Assembly: GCF_025766255.1 (NCBI RefSeq)
Contig: NW_026516861.1
Coordinates: forward strand, 1-56,945
DNA length: 56,945 nucleotides
Direction of reading: 5' to 3'
DNA from: Zychaea mexicana
Lineage: Eukaryota > Mucoromycota > Mucoromycetes > Mucorales > Lichtheimiaceae
The stretch's first letter is position 1. The number at the start of each line of letters is the position of its first letter. Made by a program: the position numbers and the translations under genes. The notes under the pieces are model-generated. The model was given only the letters and a program-made list of their open reading frames with translations. It had not been told where the DNA came from and searched no databases. Shown piece after piece: positions 1 to 10,381 of the stretch.

Positions 1-179
1 TTGTTTTTTGAAATCTTTTTTTTATCTTTTTTTCTTTTATAATCAAATTTTTTAATATCATATTCTTCATTATATTTTTTATTCTTTCTTTTTTTAATTA
101 TGTGCTTTTTGCTATATATACTATAAAGAAAATCAGGTTCTTGTTTATTCAGATTAGTTCTTATTTTACGATGACACAT
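1..179 (-). CDS. Lys-rich ORF fragment, runs off the window start
   Basis: An open minus-strand frame begins at an ATG at 177-179 and is still open at base 1, giving at least 59 codons. The translation starts MCHRKIRTNLNKQEP and becomes extremely rich in Lys, Tyr and Asp. The surrounding DNA is very AT-rich, so part of the Lys bias may be compositional. No domain is recognised. It could be the 5' end of a small nuclear or nucleolar-type protein, a transposon accessory ORF, or a chance ORF in AT-rich DNA. Confidence 0.25.
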   Translation of the reverse strand, partial: MCHRKIRTNLNKQEPDFLYSIYSKKHIIKKRKNKKYNEEYDIKKFDYKRKKDKKKISKN

Positions 180-547
180 ATTTCCCTCCTTTTTACCTCT
201 CTTATATATCTATGTACATATATGAGGACTTAAATTTGAATACCAAAATTATTTATCTTTAACATAATTGATTTTTTCTTTTATTTTATTTTTCATAACT
301 TCTTTTTTCTTCTCAATTGTGTCTACAAGAATCTCATCATCAAAATATTTCTCCATAACTTGATCTATAAGATTTTCAATAGGTTTAACCATAGATTGTT
401 TGCATACAAGAATCTCTGTATTAAGGATAACTATTTTTTTTCAGCTTATATTATTGTGATAAAATTTTTATATAATAAAAAAAATTCAATTTTGTTTTTT
501 CGATTTTTAAAATTTAGCTAATAATTGAAAATTTAATGATAGCAGGT
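180..547 (-). other. AT-rich stretch with one short open segment
   Basis: About 370 bp without a confident gene. On the minus strand, roughly 240-430 stays open for about 60 codons and encodes a charged, Glu/Lys-rich segment (VKPIENLIDQVMEKYFDDE) that looks more protein-like than the rest. It has no clear start and no recognised domain. It lies just downstream of the decayed integrase and might be part of the same retroelement. Confidence 0.2.
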
Positions 548-975
548 TATATAGCAATAAACCGATTAGTCCTCTCTCCTTGTAAGGTTTTGAGCTGATA
601 ATCATTTTTGTTGTTAACTTGATAAACAATATAAGGTCCTAGCCATTTGAGTTCAAGTTTTCCACTCTAAGATGTTTCTATTGCATTGTTATATACAAGG
701 ACAACGTCGCTGACACTAAATGGTGGTTACAATAGGTGGTTGCATTTAGCTAGTACCTTCCTGTCAATAGTTTTCTTCTGATTTTCCTGAGATATTTTAA
801 TTGTGGCTGTGGCTTGTTGTCTAATTTGACGTAACTTGTAAAGTTATATCCTCATGCATTGTGCAATCTGTTCAGGTGTCTAGTCAAGATCGGCATTGGT
901 GCGTGTGGATTCGTCCATTAGTCTATCGAAAGGTGTATTGAGATCTACTCTATACAACAGGGGGACATCCAACTC
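548..975 (-). pseudogene. Ty3-type integrase C-terminal portion, decayed
   Basis: On the minus strand one frame reads almost continuously and ends with a segment of the form KLELKWLGPYIVYQV..NDYQL. This matches the C-terminal region of Ty3/gypsy integrases, where a K-x-x-GPY/F module follows the catalytic core. At least three stop codons interrupt the frame (after ADLD, after CMRI and before SGKLEL). It is the downstream half of the integrase whose zinc-binding and catalytic part lies at 2850-3638. The two halves are separated by the chromodomain-DDE element. Polarity, order and domain content all fit one integrase cut in two. Confidence 0.6.
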
Positions 976-989
976 CAATTAGATATTAG

Positions 990-2760
990 ATAATACTATT
1001 GGCTGTAAGAAATCTATTGGCTGTAAAAATCCAAATTGTACAAAAATTTGAATTTTGTTTATATATATAAATAATTGGTAAGAAAGGAATGCTAGGTATG
1101 GATTCACATTATGTTATATACCAGTTGAAGAAAATATTGTAAATAGTAGAGTATGCAATTTTATAATATACCAAGATTATGCTTATTGATATATTCCTTC
1201 AATAAATCCTTTTGATTAAATTTATCAATTGATAACCAACTGTTATTATCAGCACTATATCCAACCCATTTTACCTCAAATAAATATGTATCATTTTCAG
1301 TTTTAAACCTAATAATCTCTTCTATTTCATATGATGCCATTGCTTGTTGTTTCCCTTTATTTCGCTTTCTTTTTTTACTACGCTCATTAAATCTTGAAAC
1401 ATCATCATTATCACTATTACTCTGATTTGAATTATTATCAGATTCATTATCAACAATCATTTCTTCATTTGATATAGCCATATTAAGCAGGTCATTTTGC
1501 AATCTAATCATTTTATCCAGTTTATCTTTATTTTGTTTATCATTGCTGACTACTATATCAATTAGTTTATGCTCTACTGGAAAATTAAAATCATTACTGT
1601 GCCATAGTTTATGGTGTGGTAAAATAGGAATATTGAACAATTCTACAAAATTTGTAATATTTTTTAATAAACAAGCTACACGAAATTGGAGATTATAGTA
1701 TTTTATGTTATCTATTCTAACAACTGACTTGTTATTATTGAATCAGTAGAATATATTCCCAATTTCTGAAAATAAATTCTCAACTTTTGTCCTAAAACTT
1801 CCAAATGTCTTATTAAAATGATCCTCAGTAATTGTTAAGGGCTCATTTACATTTTTACGTATAGGGTATACAAAATTATCATGGCTAAAGTTATATCCTT
1901 TTTCATTAGCAAGCTCTGTAAATTGTGTGATAAACAAAGTATATCCACCATCAACTGCCATTATGTCATTCTCATGCATATATTTAAATAATTTCATGTT
2001 TAAAAACATGCTACCATCTGAGCTATCAGAACAAAAGTCACTTTTAGAAGTATAAATAATCATATCATTCATATCACTAACAAATTAGGTTAGTATTCCA
2101 TTCTTCTTAAATTTATAAGAATACATTCTCTGAAAGTGGTCAATTTCAGTATCTACATAGTTAATTCTTGAATCATAACCATCCAATACAAGTGTTACAT
2201 GTTTAAATAAGTTGGGATTATGCTTTCTAGCAGATAGAATACGTAATTTGATAGATGAAAACATGTTATTCATTGAATCATTTACTATTTTGTTGATTCG
2301 TTTGTTGTCCTCATCCATCTAAAACTTTTTATAAAATGTATGGAATGTGCTATGTAGTAAGTATTTTTCAAATTTTTCCCCACATACTCCAGAGACTAAA
2401 TGATATAATAAAAACAATCCTTTTTCAATTTCAAAGTAAGGTCCGGGATATTCCTTGTTTGTATATAAAACTACTAGAAAATAAAATACAGCAACATAAC
2501 CTAATTTATGTAACAATTCATCCTTAGTTTTTTCTATGAATTTAATATGTTTCAAATCAGTTCTATGTCTCTATTTATTATATACAGTAGGCCAATTCCA
2601 TTCTAGGAATTGCCAATAATTTGCAATAATTGAGTTTACTTCATTTGTAATCAGTGGTGTATAGTTTGTTGTATCCATTGGGTCGTTCTTTGTTTATTTA
2701 GGGATTTTCAATTTTTATAATCATTGAATACATGATTTTGGTCACATGATGTCATAAAAT
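990..2760 (-). mobile_element. Chromodomain-DDE DNA transposon, copy 1 (ends approximate)
   Basis: A roughly 1.7-kb insertion splits a Ty3-type integrase and carries a single long minus-strand transposase frame (1161-2678). Homologous coding sequence occurs at 19517-21132 inside Harbinger element 2, so this is a multicopy family. I could not define terminal inverted repeats or a target duplication by eye. The ends given are inferred from where integrase similarity stops and resumes. Base composition is more AT-rich than the interrupted integrase. Confidence 0.5.
1161..2678 (-). pseudogene. DDE_Tnp_4-like transposase with C-terminal chromodomain, nonsense-mutated
   Basis: One uninterrupted frame of about 505 codons starts MDTTNYTPL and contains four in-frame stops (2571-2573, 2319-2321, 2085-2087, 1743-1745) but no frameshift. 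Three acidic motifs fit an IS5/Harbinger-like DDE nuclease: LVLDGYDSR, then AVDGGYTLF, then FRTKVENLFSEIG. A Ser/Asp/Asn-rich linker and a basic KKRKRNKGK patch follow. A chromodomain of about 50 residues ends the protein (YEIEEII, FEVKWVGY, NNSWL). Comparison with copy 2 shows where stops replaced sense codons: a Trp in copy 2 corresponds to the stop at 2319, and a Gln to the stop at 2085. Chromodomains are usual on Ty3 chromovirus integrases; here one sits on a DNA-transposon-type DDE protein. Confidence 0.7.
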
Positions 2761-2849
2761 TGATAAAATATCAAAATGGATGATATAATTTAATATGGCA
2801 GCAAGCAATCTATTAGATTTATCAAAAGCTATTGTAAATTTATAGCCAA

Positions 2850-3638
2850 TTTGGTACTGCACATCCCATACATAGCGAATGGACTTTTTTGTGTAGAAGC
2901 CTAACGGATCGTGTTGTAGGACAATAAAGCTGTGGGTAAATATGTGCATCAGTTATCACGCTCTTTCAGTGGAAGTTTTCGTAGGATTAAACCAATTGTT
3001 TTGTTCAGACGTTCGACCTCTCCATTGACCGATGTGACAAAAGGACTAATCTTTTTGACTGTAAATCCCCAAATCTTTTGTACTTCTTCCATGAGTCCAT
3101 TTGCTAGAGGTTTTCCGTTATCATGGATCAATGACGAAGAGGTTCCAAATTTGCAAATGATATCCTCATATAAAAAGGTTGCAACTTCTATGGCGTTGGC
3201 ATGACGTACGGCCTTAGCTACTGCCCATTTAGTAAAGTAGTCGATACATACAATAATGTACTGAGACCCGCGTCGCGAAGTCTTTATGTGTTTAATGTCT
3301 AGGTCCCAACATCGAAATGGTTCGGGTTCTATCGGGATACGGATAAGCAACTCATTGCGTGTTTGCTTCTTTTGTCGCTGACAATGATCACATCGAGAAA
3401 TCGCGTCCTTGATATCTTTTTTCATTGTCTCCCAGAAATATTTACGCGAAATTTTATAATATGTGTTTTCTGTGGCGAAATGGCCTCCGAAAGGGTGAAA
3501 GTGGAATTGCCAAATACAGTTATTGACCTCCGATTTAGTGAGGACTAATCGTGGTGAATCACCGTTGCGTCGGTACAGTCGATCGTTATATGTGAAGTAG
3601 TGTTTGCTATGGAACAAGTGCGATTGCCCGATAGACAA
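2850..3638 (-). pseudogene. Ty3-type integrase, zinc-binding and catalytic core, truncated
   Basis: The 229-codon open frame (2949-3638) contains the H2C2 zinc-binding module (H..H, then C-DHC) and the three catalytic positions in order: WDLDIKHIK, LIHDNGK and NGEVERLNK. A stop follows ERDN. Beyond it the frame still resembles the integrase (ALLSYNT, STQKSPF) before similarity is lost at the chromodomain-DDE insertion. No RNase H or reverse transcriptase precedes it, because the upstream side runs directly into the CACTA transposase ORF at about 3600-3640. The fragment is therefore 5'-truncated, nonsense-mutated and split, and cannot be functional. Confidence 0.75.
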
Positions 3639-6149
3639 TCAGATGAGGGTGGGGATGGATACGACACGTGCAGTGAAGAATCAGATAGCGATGGATATGA
3701 CGATACGCCTGACGTTGATGCATTCTCGACAGCACCACTTAATGATGGGGAATATGATTATGACTTTCGCTTACATGCTAAAACCACAGTCGAGAATAAT
3801 ATACGATTAGCTACCAGCATCCACCAACTTGCTCTTGAGAGTAAAGTCCCACGCTCCTTTATGGAGAAGCTCATTGAAGAATTCAATGATTATATTCGTG
3901 GTCATCTACCTCTGCTACCGTCACACTACAAAGCAAAACAGGCTTTGCTTAGTAACTACCCTGTTAAACCCGTTCCTTATGATATGTGCCCAGATGGCTG
4001 TATGATGTTTTCTGCACCTGCTACTGCGACTGATCGGTGTGATAGTTGTAAAAAACCTCGATTCAAAGGTGGGGATATCGCTAAACCGCAGCAACAGATG
4101 AAATACTTGCCACTTATGCTGAATGATCCGTGCACGACACAGTATTTCAAAAGCTATCGATCAGACAGCACAGATATGATGTGTGGCGTTTTCGACGGTA
4201 AAAGCTATAAGCTGTTGAAGCACTATGGGCAGACAGACGACAGTACGATTCACTTGGGCATATATACTGATGGTTACAACAAGAATGGATCGTCAATGTA
4301 TATCGTCCATTTTATCATATTCGACTTACCACCAGAGATCCGTTACGAAGACAAATACCAGCTCCAAACTTGTGTCATACCAAGCAAAAATCAGCCAAAA
4401 AAGTTGTTTACTTTTTTGACAGCACTGTTGCAGGAACTCGACGAACTATCGACAATAGGAAGGACCGTTAAGGCGACAGACGACAAGGATATCGCTTTTA
4501 AAGCAATCCTCTTATGTGTTGGAGGTGACTTACTGGCAGTGGCAAAGATGTGCGGTCATACAGGACATATGGCGAAATATGGGTGCAGAATTTGCGAGGT
4601 GTATGGCCAGCGTAAAAATGGTAGAACAGTATTCTTGCCACCATCCGATAACAGCATCCCTCGATTGCGCAGAAACAAAAATTATTCTCCATCCCAGAAA
4701 ACTCTGGCGAATGCTACAAATCCTAGTACAGCAGCAGACGACTCTTCTAGTGCTGAATCCAACGAAGAATCGGATGTAGAACCGGATGACGCTGGTGCTG
4801 GAGATACTGTCATTAATACGCGAAAAGGTCTTCTCGGATCTCTGATGGCAAAGCTTTCATCATTCCATGGCCCATTCTTTTACCCTAGTGATATTATGCA
4901 TCTTCTTAGGCCGGGCGTAGGGAAGCAGTTTTGCAAGCTCCTGACAGGACATTACGGGAAGACAAACAATTCGTTTTACTTACCTCCGTCTGTCCTCAAA
5001 AAGATTGGTGCATACATAGAGAAATCGAGAAGGCTGGTTCCTTCTGGATTCGCTGGTGATTGCGCTGATATCACCAAAAAGGCCGGATTTTACAAAGCTG
5101 TGAGTTGGATACATTTTATGCGCTTTATTGTGCCAACTCTGGTGCTCGAGCATATCGACGATGTTGATGCAAAAAAGGCAGTAAAGAATTTATCACGACT
5201 GTACAACCTTACTTGTCGTCGAGAAATCGATACTGCTGGCATTAAAGAGATCAAAGAAAAGGCTAAGGCATGGCTCCACAGTCTATCAAATTTCACAGAA
5301 CAGAACAAAATCACTCACCATGTTTTTACAATATCACAACATTACCTCTTGCATCTATATAAACACATCCAGTTTATGGGACCATTGCCGATATATGCAG
5401 CTTTTTCGATGGAGCTAGCCGTTGGCGTAATAAAGCGAACCATCACATCAGGAAAAGAACCTGCCGCCAATTCGCAGAATGTCGTTGTAGCTCTTGCTGC
5501 AATGAGATATATGCAAAGGAAGAAAAACGACGATCCACCAAGCAGCCAAAAAGTGATATCCACATCGAACGACGAATCGGCGCCCGAGCTTTGGGGTCTA
5601 TTTGACGAGAAAACAGTAATCGAGCTAGGGATCAAAGATGCTTTGGCTTCTTACTGGGCTAATCGTTTGGGTGGCTATGACAAAGTGAGTGTCACAGGCG
5701 ATCAATCGGTGCAAAGAGCCAGTCGGTGCTTTGTAGACCAGCAACTCTGGGGCAGTACGTTTCGCCAGGACGAGTCTGATAGCAAAAGTCGAAATCGTTC
5801 CTGTGTTCGTTTGGCTGTACGCCTGAATACCGATAGAAGCCGCAGCGCGAGGAAGAATATGAAATACATCACCTATTTTGGTGATGTCCGTTTTTTTTTT
5901 TGCCACGAGCATGACGGTATAAAGGTGTTGCTCGCTGCTGTTGAGGTCGAGCGTACTTTGCCTGATGACATTTGGCTATATAGAACGTCATCCAGCTCAA
6001 CCAAACTTGTAGTTACCGGGATCGAGTCCTTAGTGACATCTGCTGGTCGAATAGTGAACGAAAACGAGCGACAGTATTTCTACTATCACTTTGACTCGTT
6101 TTCAGATAAAGAGCTGCTTACACTCGATCCTAATTTTCTTTATATTTAA
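3609..6149 (+). CDS. CACTA (EnSpm)/Tnp2-type transposase
   Basis: The ORF has 846 codons from the ATG at 3609 and no internal stops. An acidic N-terminal segment precedes a possible zinc-binding region (CPDGCMMF, CDSCKKPRF, about residues 130-155). The core resembles Tnp2: LGIYTDGYNKNGSS, then FDLPPEIRY, a ..P.KLFTFLTALLQEL stretch, and GGDLLAVAKMCGHTGH followed by C-R-I-C. The Asp residues in TDG and GGD are the likely catalytic acids of this family. A Ser/Glu/Asp-rich linker (about residues 365-400) and a long helical C-terminal half follow. The frame is open upstream of the ATG into integrase-derived sequence, so the native N-terminus may be missing. No CACTA-type terminal repeats were found nearby. 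It encodes cut-and-paste transposition activity if complete. Confidence 0.7.
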   Translation: MEQVRLPDRQSDEGGDGYDTCSEESDSDGYDDTPDVDAFSTAPLNDGEYDYDFRLHAKTTVENNIRLATSIHQLALESKVPRSFMEKLIEEFNDYIRGHLPLLPSHYKAKQALLSNYPVKPVPYDMCPDGCMMFSAPATATDRCDSCKKPRFKGGDIAKPQQQMKYLPLMLNDPCTTQYFKSYRSDSTDMMCGVFDGKSYKLLKHYGQTDDSTIHLGIYTDGYNKNGSSMYIVHFIIFDLPPEIRYEDKYQLQTCVIPSKNQPKKLFTFLTALLQELDELSTIGRTVKATDDKDIAFKAILLCVGGDLLAVAKMCGHTGHMAKYGCRICEVYGQRKNGRTVFLPPSDNSIPRLRRNKNYSPSQKTLANATNPSTAADDSSSAESNEESDVEPDDAGAGDTVINTRKGLLGSLMAKLSSFHGPFFYPSDIMHLLRPGVGKQFCKLLTGHYGKTNNSFYLPPSVLKKIGAYIEKSRRLVPSGFAGDCADITKKAGFYKAVSWIHFMRFIVPTLVLEHIDDVDAKKAVKNLSRLYNLTCRREIDTAGIKEIKEKAKAWLHSLSNFTEQNKITHHVFTISQHYLLHLYKHIQFMGPLPIYAAFSMELAVGVIKRTITSGKEPAANSQNVVVALAAMRYMQRKKNDDPPSSQKVISTSNDESAPELWGLFDEKTVIELGIKDALASYWANRLGGYDKVSVTGDQSVQRASRCFVDQQLWGSTFRQDESDSKSRNRSCVRLAVRLNTDRSRSARKNMKYITYFGDVRFFFCHEHDGIKVLLAAVEVERTLPDDIWLYRTSSSSTKLVVTGIESLVTSAGRIVNENERQYFYYHFDSFSDKELLTLDPNFLYI

Positions 6150-6368
6150 ACAAACTTTAAATAGCATCCTTTTCCTCTTTCATCTCCCCACTCCTCTTTC
6201 TTTTTGCTTCCTCGCTCTCTCTCTTCTTTCTCTTCCCTCTTTAACCCTCGACGTCAAAGTACGCGCACGCACAGCCTCTTTTTATCTCCTTCATTTTCAC
6301 TAAGTATAATCAGCATTAAGTAGAATCAGAAATCATATAGCGTCTTTTTATCAAAAACAATTGAACAA
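6150..6368. other. CT-rich spacer
   Basis: A pyrimidine-rich stretch (TTTCTCTTCCCTC-like) follows the CACTA ORF. It probably acts as 3' flanking DNA of the CACTA gene or of the converging minus-strand gene. No terminal inverted repeat or gene was identified. Confidence 0.3.
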
Positions 6369-6970
6369 CTAATGCCAACGCTGTTTAGCATACCAATCCT
6401 CTTTTGTCATCATTTGTAAACCGTCGAGTTCTCTATCCTCTAGTGACACTGTTGTGCGATTATTGACATCCTCAGTTACAACATCACTGACATCGTTGGC
6501 GCCGTATATACAGGAAAACTAGGTGATGGGTGCGGGAGACAGAATGACGATGACGATGACGGGGTATCGATATTTTCAACCTGATTGTGTGACAGTTCTT
6601 GAATTGGTGGAGCCAGAAACTCGTGATCGGTACCATCATGATCAACTATCCAGATTTGATCCGCTGCTACAGATCGTCTAAAGAACCTAACATTTTAATG
6701 ATAGTCGGATAGCTGTCTATAGAGTACGTACAAATGTAAGTGCTTTTGCCGCATAATAGTCGCCGAAACACACCTTTGTTGTTGTATAAATCTTGCCATA
6801 TCAGGATCGCTGTCAAAATCCCCTCTGCTATGCTCCTCAAGCAGCTCACGTAAGACTTTACTGCAATAGGCCTTTGAACTAGAACGTCCTCCCCGAGTAG
6901 CTTCAAACAAAGCTTTTATACTAGAATCAATGTATATTATTGGTTTCTTTTGTTGGTTTCTTCATGTTCT
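6369..6970 (-). CDS. Unknown gene, at least three exons, 5' end not found
   Basis: Three minus-strand segments join in frame through consensus splice sites: about 6970-6774, 6686-6581 and 6518-6369. The 5' splice sites read AAAG/GTGTG and TCAG/GTTGAA; the acceptors read TTAG/ and CTAG/. The joined protein has a segment like IKALFEATRGGRSSSKAY, a charged helix (VLRELLEEHSRGD), a WIVDHDGTDHE stretch, and a C-terminus ending KEDWYAKQRWH. No ATG is visible at the 5' side, where a TGA closes the frame near 6970, so an upstream exon is likely. No known family is recognised. It faces the CACTA gene convergently and could be a host gene or a transposon accessory gene. Confidence 0.45.
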
Positions 6971-7584
6971 TTTTATTGTGTTTCTAGAACGGATCTTATA
7001 CATACAGCGAGCGTTCCCTGTTATACTAGTGTCGCATCAGTCGATTTAATATTATGAGTCTTTGGTCACAGTGTCTGCATAGTATGTCAGAATGGTCGCT
7101 GTTAGTAGGTTGGATTGGTGACATTGTTGCGTAGTACTAAGGCGGTGTCCAAAAGAAGACCAAAAAGAAAGAGAAAATAAAGACCTCAAAAATTTAATCA
7201 ACATGTACTTACTAAGGGGTATGGATTGCTGCACACCCAATTAGGAAGATATTGTCTGTGAATCTATGCATAATGCATCGCCTTTATTTGTTTGCTGGAA
7301 AAGCAAATCACCATTTTAATTTAATGTATTTTCTATCCTTTGACTATTTGAGATATATCAGCAGATGTGTATTATGTTAAAAATGGATACATAGTAACCA
7401 CCAAGACGTATGCATATCACATAAAACAAAAGCATTATCAGAAAAACTATCACATTCCATTAATCAATCTGTATTGCAATAAGAACTGAACTTGGAAAAG
7501 GAAATACTAGATACTTCATTCCTAACGTGAATATCGCTGCTTCCTTTTTGCGTTTCTTCCACTTTCACATCACCCACATACACC
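6971..7584. other. Spacer between two divergent unknown genes
   Basis: About 600 bp of AT-rich DNA with no credible coding sequence. It lies between the minus-strand gene ending near 6970 and the plus-strand gene starting at 7585, so it probably holds both promoters. The last 80 bp before 7585 are CT-rich with a CACC-rich leader, as often seen just upstream of fungal start codons. Confidence 0.3.
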
Positions 7585-8847
7585 ATGTACTCTGACCCAG
7601 CTTACACTAGACTTCTTGAAACTATTGGGGATATCCAAAGAAGCTTTTCTGAATACAGACGCAAATCCGAAGAAGATCGTGAGCAGCTACGCGATATCAT
7701 CTATCAGACACAGGAAGATCGCTCTGAATTATTAGAAAAGGTCAACTGTATAGCAAAAGAAATGGAAACAACGAAGACTCTCCTGTGTTGCGCTCTTCAA
7801 GAGAACGCAACTAGTCCTGTTGACCTGTCGCATGTGCCAGCATCACACTTACCGACCTTTCCTCCTCTCGAGCATACTACAGAACAGCCAATGTACAAGA
7901 ATAACAAGGGGCAAATCGTCGATATACAATTTGGCTAGGACTTATTCAAGTCATTGTTAAAAAAGCTTTAGGCCCTGGATACAAAGAACAGTACTTCAGA
8001 TTGATGAAGCCAGCTGTAAACCACTTGCGGAGCAAGCATACTTGACGCTGATGAATAAGTATAAGACTAAAAACAAACCGTTGCCTCGTTCTTGGAAGGA
8101 CGTTAGCATTAACATGCAGCTTATTACTTTACAAGAGTTTGAGCAGGCAGCGCAACCATACCTTCCTCTGGCCATGTGCGTAGACCACTGGGGGGCGCGT
8201 CTATTTATCCGAAAGTTCTGGCTGAAGGGTGATGATGACTCCACGGATCGTAAGTAACACACTATCAAAAAAAGCTGGCTGTTTATGTCAACTATAACTT
8301 CATTGTCAATAGAGCAAAACCCGGCATCATCATCAGCAACAACAACGACATCATCATCATTATCACCAGAAGTAGAAGCAGCAGTAGCTTCACCATCACC
8401 ATCACTATCATCATCGTCAGTAGAGGCAGCAGCAGCACCATCATCTTCGTCATCAGTAACAGCAGCAGCAGCAGCACATGTCGTCACAGGGGATGCTAGC
8501 ATCATGGTTGGGCAACAGTAAGAATAAAAACAATCTTGTACTTACATCACATTACATAGTTTATAACTCAGTATTATAATAGAGCTGAGCGTCGTCGTCA
8601 ACCCTTGCTTCCGTTGCCGGATGTTGCTCATACGGATGATGAGGAAGAACAGCAGCAACTGAAACCAACAGCAAAGAGACAAAGAAGAACAGCATCAGGT
8701 AGGCAGTGTATGTATGTACTATTCAAGTTACCTTAAACGTATTCATAACTTCGTTCTTCGTTCTTAATGATTCTTCATTGAATAGTGGCTCATGATACTG
8801 AGAACGAAGGACGGCGCAGACCATGCAAAACTGGCAAGAATAAATAA
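7585..8847 (+). CDS. Unknown multi-exon gene, coiled-coil N-terminus and Ser/Ala-rich tail
   Basis: The start ATG at 7585 follows a CT-rich leader. Exon 1 encodes a predicted coiled coil (about residues 5-75, heptad-like, with many Glu/Gln/Leu). A middle exon, open to 8249, encodes a compact conserved-looking domain (LTLMNKYKTKNKP, RSWKDVSINMQL, MCVDHWGARLFIRKFW). Three further exons join in frame: 8313-8517 (Ser/Ala/Thr low complexity), 8583-8698 (basic) and 8786-8847 (ending GKNK). Introns 8250-8312, 8518-8582 and 8699-8785 have good GT..AG ends. The junction between exon 1 and the middle domain (about 7920-7985) was not resolved and may hold an intron or a frameshift. Basic clusters (KRQRRTAS) suggest nuclear localisation. 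No named family is recognised. Confidence 0.55.
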
Positions 8848-9272
8848 TTTTGGTGTAAGTATTGTTATTGTGATCTTCTTTTGCGTTTTTCTGCTCGTAT
8901 CGCTAAAATAAACAATTCCTTTATTAACAAGGTCGTCTATCCACTAAACTTCTTTTTAATTCCAATAAAGTCTGTACTACTACACAATTTTTGTTCCTCT
9001 CTTCTTCCGTCATAGTCATTGCATCGCCATCGTTCTTTTATTATTTGTTTCCCTATGAAATTCCCATAACGGATTTTTGTTGTCCTAAAAAAAAGAATAA
9101 AACACTATATCCTATATCTATAGAAAAGCAATTGAATAGTATGTTTGGTCCAATGATAATCGAGAGTTACTTTCTGTCGTTGTACGGCTCATCCAGTGAG
9201 AAGCCTGTTTTTGGAGAAATGCTGTTGTATCTACCCAATGAAATGCTAGTGTTACTCTGTCAGACGTTGAAG
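8848..9272. other. Spacer without a gene
   Basis: About 425 bp. It includes an AATAAA-like signal just after the stop at 8847 and AT-rich sequence. The open frame at 8991-9370 has no domain, and its 3' half runs through an inverted repeat, so it is not called as a gene. Confidence 0.3.
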
Positions 9273-9428
9273 TTGTGTGTAAAAACGTACGGAACCAGCA
9301 CAGTTGCGTGCAATGAGTGTGTAAAAGGATACATATCCTGCACAAAGCTGTGTGCAAAAAATGTCCAAAAAACTACGTAGACACACATTCTTACACATCA
9401 CTCAAATTCCGCACATTTTTACACAAAT
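9273..9428. repeat. Short inverted repeat, possible miniature element
   Basis: A left arm at 9273-9294 (TTGTGTGTAAAAACGTACGG..) pairs with the reverse complement of 9407-9428 at about 18 of 22 positions. The arms enclose about 110 bp. No target duplication was confirmed. It may be a small MITE or a relic. Confidence 0.3.
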
Positions 9429-9456
9429 CCTACATACTTTTTCCTATGGTGCTCAG

Positions 9457-9657
9457 GCATCGCTGCACCTCATTACCAACGCGGTCGATGCAGTACCACC
9501 ACAAGAAGATGTATCAGAATTGGATCAAGACGAAACAACACAGACGATGCTGCAGCAAGGAAGATTGAGAAGGACTAAAAATGCAGGAAAACAGAGAAAA
9601 ACAAAGAAAAGGAAGAAAAGAGATAGTAGTTATCGACCTACTAAAGGACGTTCATAG
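9457..9657 (+). CDS. Possible 3'-terminal exon of an unknown gene
   Basis: A frame following an acceptor-like GCTCAG/ at 9456 encodes about 66 residues. It begins with a Leu/Val-rich part, has an acidic stretch (PPQEDVSELDQDETTQ), and ends in a strongly basic KQRKTKKRKKRDSS tail before a TAG. The acidic-then-basic pattern resembles the C-terminus of a nuclear protein. No upstream exon was found in the 500 bp before it. It is either a remnant or part of a gene with longer introns. Confidence 0.3.
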   Translation, partial: ASLHLITNAVDAVPPQEDVSELDQDETTQTMLQQGRLRRTKNAGKQRKTKKRKKRDSSYRPTKGRS

Positions 9658-10048
9658 ACCAATAACTCTGAGATATAAACGTGCAAACGCATAAACAAAT
9701 ATATACTTTCCGGATGAACATATTATAAAATACATAGAGAAAAGAATGTGGAAGAAAAAAAACATATAAAAGTGAAGACAAAGAAAAAGAAAAAGGGAGA
9801 TAATAACTATTACTATATCACGAAACATGAACTACAACAACAATATCTAAAACACCGATGGCTTTACCATTGTCACTCTATAGGCACAAGAGGTGATGTC
9901 GGGCAACAACACGAATCGATAGGGATCGCCATCCGCGCACATCCCTAGCCGACGAGAAGGTGGATGGCGAGAAGAACCGATAGACGTCGACGACGAATCA
10001 GCTGGCAGCCAGCAACCGACAACACCACCATGACCAAAGGACGCCACA
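9658..10048. other. Lys/Arg-codon-rich and purine-rich spacer
   Basis: No credible gene. A few short frames exist, but they lack domains and normal starts. The last part (about 9890-10048) may be a decayed upstream portion of the fragment at 10049. Confidence 0.25.
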
Positions 10049-10381
10049 GAAACCGCGTTTGAAAAAATAGCAAGCCTTGTTCACGAGGACCACTGTACAC
10101 ATATCGAACTTACTAATTACTTCGCGGAAGCCTCCACTTTCTTGGCTATGAGAGAACATGTGAATGAACAACTATTATAATTGGCAGGTCACGCAAATAG
10201 GATCATAGCAAGATGCTGCGTCCACTCTCAGCCCTACTTCTCTGAGGATCAAGTGAGATCCATTGTCGTCAACACAATCCTACAAAACACGTTCATGTGG
10301 ATACCGACAAATTTTATTTTTATTGCTGAGATTGTTGCTACCTCATGTTTGGTAATCGCCAAGAAGGGTTTAAATAGATGA
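10049..10381 (+). pseudogene. Unrecognised coding fragment with one in-frame stop
   Basis: A frame of about 110 codons reads coherently (TAFEKIASLVHEDHC, FLAMREHVNEQLL, then LAGHANRIIARCC, YFSEDQVRSIVVN). It has a single internal TAA at 10178-10180 and ends at a TGA. Residue composition is protein-like across the stop. No start codon or domain family is recognised. It looks like part of a decayed mobile-element protein, but that is inference. Confidence 0.3.

Noticed and set aside
2752..2949. 65-codon minus-strand ORF
   Set aside because: It overlaps the integrase continuation in another frame; the integrase frame has the better family match.
8320..8480. Triplet repeats as an independent microsatellite feature
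   Set aside because: They fall in a coding exon and are part of a Ser/Ala-rich tail.
7996..8505. Minus-strand Asp/Ala-rich ORF of 169 codons
   Set aside because: It is the antisense of the Ser/Ala triplet-repeat exon of the plus-strand gene, and it lacks a domain.
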